Made by a program: the position numbers and the translations under genes. The notes under the pieces were generated by a model, which was given only the letters and a program-made list of their open reading frames with translations, had not been told where the DNA came from and did no database searches. From contig CAZICK010000128.1 of assembly GCA_964537505.1 (NCBI GenBank), positions 1 through 7,200 on the forward strand: a stretch of DNA of 7,200 nt. Direction: 5' to 3'. This document shows positions 3,938 to 7,200 of the stretch, in pieces. Each line of letters starts with the position of its first letter. Positions within the stretch are counted from its first letter, which is position 1. The DNA is from DAINBT01 sp036732785 (GTDB taxonomy: Bacteria > Planctomycetota > Phycisphaerae > Sedimentisphaerales > SM23-30).

Positions 3938-5317
3938 ATGGAAAAAACAAGTAAAGTGGTTGTCATAGGATGTTCGGGATGCGGTGCATTGGCGGGCCGA
4001 ATGCTGAAGAAACTGAAGCCTTCACTGGATGTAACCATATTAAGGGAACAAGAGGAGCAAGGCTTGCTAACCAGGTGTGCGACTCCCTATATTTGTTGTG
4101 GACGCGCAATGGTGGACCAATCGTACAAAGATGACGGAATTTTTATAGCTCAGAGCATAAAATTGGTGAATGTAGGGGCGACGGAGATAAACAGAAAACA
4201 AAAAGTAGTAACCACAGCAAATGGAGAAATTTATAGTTATGATAAACTTGTTTTGGCAACCGGAGCAAAGGCAACAATACCACCTATTCCCGGTGTCAGG
4301 TTGCCGGGTGTTTTTACTCTCCGGACGAGCCAAGACGCCATTAACATACTTCATTGGATGAATTTTAAACGCGTAAAAAACGTAACTTTGATTGGTGCTG
4401 GGGCAATAGGAATAGAAATTGCCTATCTGGTTGCACAGCATGGGGTAAAGGTCATGCTTGTTGAAATGCTGGAACATGTCATGCAGGCGGTTTTAGATGC
4501 AGATATGAGTGAACAATTGGAAGAGTACATTAAAAACAAGGGAATTGATTTACGACTTAATCAGAAAGTAGATGCGATCAAAGGAGAAGACAGGGTAGAA
4601 AGTGTAGTGTTATCTTCAAACGAAGACGCCAAAGCAGATATGGTAATCATTTCTGCAGGTGTACGTGCCAATACCGAATTAGCTGAAAAAGCATGTCTGC
4701 AAATCGGAGAGCTTGGATTAAAGGTAAATGAATATCTGCAAACATCGGACCCCGATATTTATGCTGCCGGAGACGTAATACAATATGAAAATCATATCAC
4801 CGGTAAGCCTATGGTGGGGCAGCTAAGGCCCAATGCAGTAATCGGCGGAAGAGTCATAGCAAAGAATATTCTGGGATACAAGATAAAATTTCCACGATTG
4901 GTAAACAGCTTTGCAACAAAATTTTTTGATAAGTCGATTGCCGGTGCAGGAATTACAGAATCTCAGGCGGAAAATGAAGGTATTGAGGTAGTCAGTGCCA
5001 GGCAAAAATCTGCAAGCAAACACTCTATGATGCGAGGAGGAAAACCCTATACCGTCAAACTCATATTCGACAAAAACAGCGAGAAAGTCATAGGCGGGCA
5101 GATAATAAGCGACAGCGAATGCCCTGTAAAACATATCGATGTGATAGCTGTGGCCATAAGGTTTGGTTTGAACGTTGTGGATTTGACAACCTTGAGGTGT
5201 GCAGGTCAGCCGGAATTATCGCCGGATCCTGGGATGGAACCTATCTCCTTGGCGGCGGAAGAAGTATTCGGAAAATTATATTCCTGGAAAGGATGTGCAG
5301 ATGGAAGTAACAATTAA
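3938..5317 (+). CDS. FAD-dependent NAD(P)H disulfide oxidoreductase (NADH oxidase / CoA-disulfide reductase type)
   Basis: A 459-residue flavoprotein of normal length for this family. It has an N-terminal FAD-binding strand and loop (VVVIGCSGCGALAG, 7-20), LATGA (106-110), an NAD(P)H Rossmann motif GAGAIG (153-158), a second FAD motif IYAAGD (274-279), and a C-terminal dimerisation domain. In NADH oxidases and CoA-disulfide reductases a single redox Cys sits in a C-x-x-P-Y context; here C47 in RCATPYICCG takes that place, followed by an unusual vicinal pair C53-C54. A further Cys, C421, lies in the C-terminal RCAGQPEL segment. The likely reaction is NAD(P)H-driven reduction of oxygen, peroxide or a disulfide or persulfide; the substrate is not decided. 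ATG 3938 is chosen because the FAD strand begins right after it; the TTG at 3896 would add 14 unlike residues. No strong Shine-Dalgarno is visible (GAGCGG only). The 3' end overlaps the thioredoxin gene by 17 nt. The gene is more A/T-rich than the first module. Confidence 0.88.
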   Translation: MEKTSKVVVIGCSGCGALAGRMLKKLKPSLDVTILREQEEQGLLTRCATPYICCGRAMVDQSYKDDGIFIAQSIKLVNVGATEINRKQKVVTTANGEIYSYDKLVLATGAKATIPPIPGVRLPGVFTLRTSQDAINILHWMNFKRVKNVTLIGAGAIGIEIAYLVAQHGVKVMLVEMLEHVMQAVLDADMSEQLEEYIKNKGIDLRLNQKVDAIKGEDRVESVVLSSNEDAKADMVIISAGVRANTELAEKACLQIGELGLKVNEYLQTSDPDIYAAGDVIQYENHITGKPMVGQLRPNAVIGGRVIAKNILGYKIKFPRLVNSFATKFFDKSIAGAGITESQAENEGIEVVSARQKSASKHSMMRGGKPYTVKLIFDKNSEKVIGGQIISDSECPVKHIDVIAVAIRFGLNVVDLTTLRCAGQPELSPDPGMEPISLAAEEVFGKLYSWKGCADGSNN

Positions 5318-5618
5318 TGACGACAATTTCGAAACAGAGGTATTGAATTCGGACCTGCCGGTACTGGTGGATTTCTGGGCCCCGTGGTGCGGGCCGTGTC
5401 GTATGGTATCGCCGATAATCGAAGAGATAGGCGAAGAATACGAAGGCAAACTGAAAGTATGTAAACTCAATGTTGATGAGGCTCCTGAAACGGCGGCAAA
5501 ATATGGTATCAGAAGCATACCAACGCTGTGTATATTAAAAAACGGCAAGGTCGTGGATGAGATAGTGGGCGCTGTGCCCAAGAATGTAATATTAGAAAAA
5601 CTAAAACCACATATTTAA
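5301..5618 (+). CDS. trxA: Thioredoxin
   Basis: A 105-residue protein of standard thioredoxin length. The active site is WCGPC (29-33, C30 and C33), preceded by VDFWAPW; the buried Asp (D24) and the cis-Pro loop R-S-I-P-T (71-75, P74) are present. C54 and C77 are extra. It reduces protein disulfides in the cytoplasm; no signal peptide is seen. ATG 5301 is preceded by AAAGGA (5288-5293) with a 7-nt spacer; the longer in-frame extension from 5199 lies inside the flavoprotein gene and is not thioredoxin-like. The 17-nt overlap with the flavoprotein stop suggests coupled translation. Placement after a disulfide oxidoreductase suggests that the flavoprotein, rather than a classical thioredoxin reductase, may reduce it (inference). 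The name trxA is by family; it is probably not the only thioredoxin in the cell. Confidence 0.95.
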   Translation: MEVTINDDNFETEVLNSDLPVLVDFWAPWCGPCRMVSPIIEEIGEEYEGKLKVCKLNVDEAPETAAKYGIRSIPTLCILKNGKVVDEIVGAVPKNVILEKLKPHI

Positions 5619-5628
5619 TGAGGGGACA

Positions 5629-6273
5629 GTGAAAAATAGTGCAACGCCACAATGCGCCCGATGTGAGGCGAAGAAATGTCGCGATGGTATGGATTGCTTT
5701 GCCGAAGCAGACCGGCATAAGAAATTATATCAGGATGCTGATATAACAAAATTGCATAAGGCGGCATCTTCTATAGAGGCACGATATTATGGGAAAGAGA
5801 CGCGCCTGGGCGAGATGATTCTGTTTGCAAAAGAGTTGGACTGCGGGAAGGTTGGTCTGGCTTTTTGTATTGGCTTGTCGGAGGAAGCTAAGATTATTGA
5901 TGGGATTCTTTCCAGGCATTTTGAGGTGATCTCAGTTTGTTGCAAAGCCTGTGCATTAGAGAAGAAAGATTTTGATCTGGAGACGATTTCGTCAAACGAA
6001 CGGGAAATCATGTGTAATCCGGCAGGACAGGCAGCATTGCTAAACCAGGCGCAGACCGAATTAAATATTTTATGTGGTCTTTGCGTGGGGCACGACGCGA
6101 TTTTTACGAAGGCATCTGTCGCCCCGGTAACAACGCTTATCGCTAAAGACCGTGTGCTGGCTCACAACCCGGCTGGAGCTGTTTATAGCAGGTATATTCG
6201 AAAGACACTTCTTGGTAACGAGTCTTTTGCGAAATTGAAACCGGCACAGGAGATACCGATGGAGCAGGAGTAA
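5629..6273 (+). CDS. DUF1847 Cys-rich putative metal-binding protein
   Basis: A 214-residue protein recognised as DUF1847 by its conserved blocks: C-A-R-C (9-12) with C17 and C23; FCIGLS (79-84); CCKAC (104-108); CNPAGQA (129-135); LCGLCVGHDA (148-157); and KDRVLAHNPAGA (173-184). Twelve cysteines in all, several in C-x2-C pairs, point to bound metal or an Fe-S cluster, or to thiol redox chemistry. The family occurs largely in anaerobes and has no established function. The start is GTG 5629, 10 nt after the thioredoxin stop, with GAGGGG at 5620-5625 only 3 nt away, which is rather close. Tight spacing to thioredoxin upstream and the ATPase downstream (8 nt) implies one transcript. The cysteines make it a plausible thioredoxin client (inference). 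Confidence 0.9.
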   Translation: MKNSATPQCARCEAKKCRDGMDCFAEADRHKKLYQDADITKLHKAASSIEARYYGKETRLGEMILFAKELDCGKVGLAFCIGLSEEAKIIDGILSRHFEVISVCCKACALEKKDFDLETISSNEREIMCNPAGQAALLNQAQTELNILCGLCVGHDAIFTKASVAPVTTLIAKDRVLAHNPAGAVYSRYIRKTLLGNESFAKLKPAQEIPMEQE

Positions 6274-6281
6274 CAAATAAC

Positions 6282-7145
6282 GTGAAAATATCAATAGCAA
6301 GCGGCAAAGGCGGCACAGGTAAAACAACAATTGCCACAAATTTGGCTTTGGTTCTTTCGCGACAGGGTCAGCCTGTGGAACTGCTGGACTGTGATGTGGA
6401 AGAGCCTAACTGTCATATCTTCGTCAAACCTGAATTCGAGTCAAGTAGGTCAATCACGATACCGGTCCCGGAAGTTGACAAGGAAAAATGTAACAGTTGC
6501 GGTATCTGCGGCGAAGTATGCCAGTATAGTGCGATTGTCTGCCTGAAAGGGTCGGTTATGGTCTTTGAGGATATGTGTCACGGCTGTGGCGGGTGTATGC
6601 GGTTTTGCCCGGAGAAAGCTATTACCGAAAGAGAAAAGGAAGTGGGAATAGTCGAAATCGGCCATGCAAAGGGTTTCCATTTTCTGCACGGCAAGCTAAA
6701 AATTGGGCAGGTTATGGCGCCGGCGGTTATCAGGGGCGTAAAGTCAGCAGCCCGCAAGAGCGAGATCACAATTATTGATGCACCACCGGGAACTTCGTGT
6801 TCTGTAATAGAAGCTGTTAAAAATACTGACTTTGTTATCCTGGTAACAGAGCCAACTCCTTTTGGATTAAATGATCTTAAACTGGCTGTGGGTACGGTCC
6901 GTGCCCTGAACCTGCCTTTCGCTGTAGCGATCAACCGTTGCGATATTGGAGATGAAGCGGTAAAGCAATATTGTGGGGCTGAGGGTATTAATGTTATTTT
7001 GGAGATTCCAAATGACAGGCGTATCGCCCAGACTTATTCCCGTGGCGAGATAGCCTCAGAATGTCTTGGCGAATATGCAGATATTTTCACCAATTTCGCC
7101 GAGCGTATAACTGGTCAGGCAATAGATGCAAAATTATACGGATAA
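6282..7145 (+). CDS. MinD/Mrp-type ATPase with inserted 2x[4Fe-4S] ferredoxin domain
   Basis: A 287-residue P-loop ATPase of the MinD/Mrp/NBP35 group. It has a deviant Walker A GKGGTGKTT (8-16, with signature Lys K9), a switch I block LLDCDVEEPN (34-43), and the Walker B-like IIDAPPGT (164-171). Between about 62 and 115 a ferredoxin unit is inserted with two complete sites: C70-x2-C73-x2-C76-x3-C80 (followed by Q rather than the usual P) and C99-x2-C102-x2-C105-x3-C109-P. Proteins of this build occur in pairs in the Desulfovibrio ORP operons and in other anaerobes, where they are thought to load or reduce metal clusters with ATP. The start is GTG 6282 with AGGAG (6266-6270) 11 nt upstream, inside the end of the DUF1847 gene. 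A second, similar ATPase would be expected close by but does not begin in the remaining 55 nt. Confidence 0.95.
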   Translation: MKISIASGKGGTGKTTIATNLALVLSRQGQPVELLDCDVEEPNCHIFVKPEFESSRSITIPVPEVDKEKCNSCGICGEVCQYSAIVCLKGSVMVFEDMCHGCGGCMRFCPEKAITEREKEVGIVEIGHAKGFHFLHGKLKIGQVMAPAVIRGVKSAARKSEITIIDAPPGTSCSVIEAVKNTDFVILVTEPTPFGLNDLKLAVGTVRALNLPFAVAINRCDIGDEAVKQYCGAEGINVILEIPNDRRIAQTYSRGEIASECLGEYADIFTNFAERITGQAIDAKLYG

Positions 7146-7200
7146 AAAAATGGTTCCTCATAAGAATCTGTACAGAACACGAGGCTAAGAACTGCTGTAT

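Noticed and set aside
3985..4005. Sigma-54-like TGGCGG-N5-ATGC within the flavoprotein gene
   Set aside because: It has correct spacing but is internal to the coding sequence, directly after the FAD-binding strand, with two consensus mismatches in the -24 box and one in the -12 box.
5199..5300. N-terminal extension of the thioredoxin
   Set aside because: These codons are a shadow of the flavoprotein's C-terminus; ATG 5301 has a well-placed Shine-Dalgarno and gives the standard length.
1..7200. CRISPR array, tRNA, rRNA or insertion sequence with transposase
   Set aside because: I saw no regularly spaced direct repeats, no tRNA-like cloverleaf and no transposase motifs on either strand.

Overview
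All supported genes lie on the + strand. The window suggests an anaerobic, Gram-negative-type bacterium that uses sigma-54. The evidence is a sigma-54 enhancer-binding activator, a textbook -24/-12 promoter, strong Shine-Dalgarno sites, and a gene set found mainly in strict anaerobes (NifX/NifB-like proteins, DUF5320-like proteins, DUF1847, a ferredoxin-bearing MinD/Mrp ATPase). Desulfobacterota or anaerobic Planctomycetota are the lineages I would test first. The sequence alone does not decide this.

Layout. Bases 2-871 hold the 3' part of a sigma-54-dependent activator (AAA+ core plus Fis-type HTH). Bases 872-1049 are a control region: an 18-bp inverted repeat directly after the activator's stop codon, a 12-bp palindrome, and a perfect sigma-54 promoter about 30-45 bp before the first gene. 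Bases 1050-3198 hold four genes: a NifX-family protein with an Arg/Gly tail, a small zinc-ribbon protein, a Gly/Tyr-rich DUF5320-like protein with a C-terminal coiled coil, and a fusion of NifX domain, Gly-Met repeat, coiled coil and two [4Fe-4S] sites. A PNPOx-like flavin-binding protein follows (3260-3634).

Bases 3635-3937 are non-coding or nearly so. They contain a dense chain of hairpins (about 3714-3830) that looks like a structured repeat and overlaps a doubtful 58-aa Cys-containing ORF. A second, visibly more A/T-rich module follows: an FAD/NAD(P)H disulfide oxidoreductase of the NADH oxidase/CoA-disulfide reductase type (3938-5317), a thioredoxin overlapping it by 17 nt (5301-5618), a Cys-rich DUF1847 protein (5629-6273) and a MinD/Mrp-type ATPase with two inserted [4Fe-4S] sites (6282-7145).

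How it may work together (inference). The activator, sigma-54 promoter, NifX-like proteins and ferredoxin-MinD ATPase resemble the orange-protein (ORP) system of Desulfovibrio, which is controlled by sigma-54 and a cognate activator. The NifX-like proteins could bind or carry a metal cluster. The ferredoxin-type fusion and the ATPase could assemble or reduce it. The flavoprotein-thioredoxin pair could supply thiol reducing power to Cys-rich partners such as DUF1847. The unusual parts are the NifX-coiled-coil-diferredoxin fusion, the small MPRGDGTGP proteins, and the flavoprotein-thioredoxin-DUF1847 insertion.
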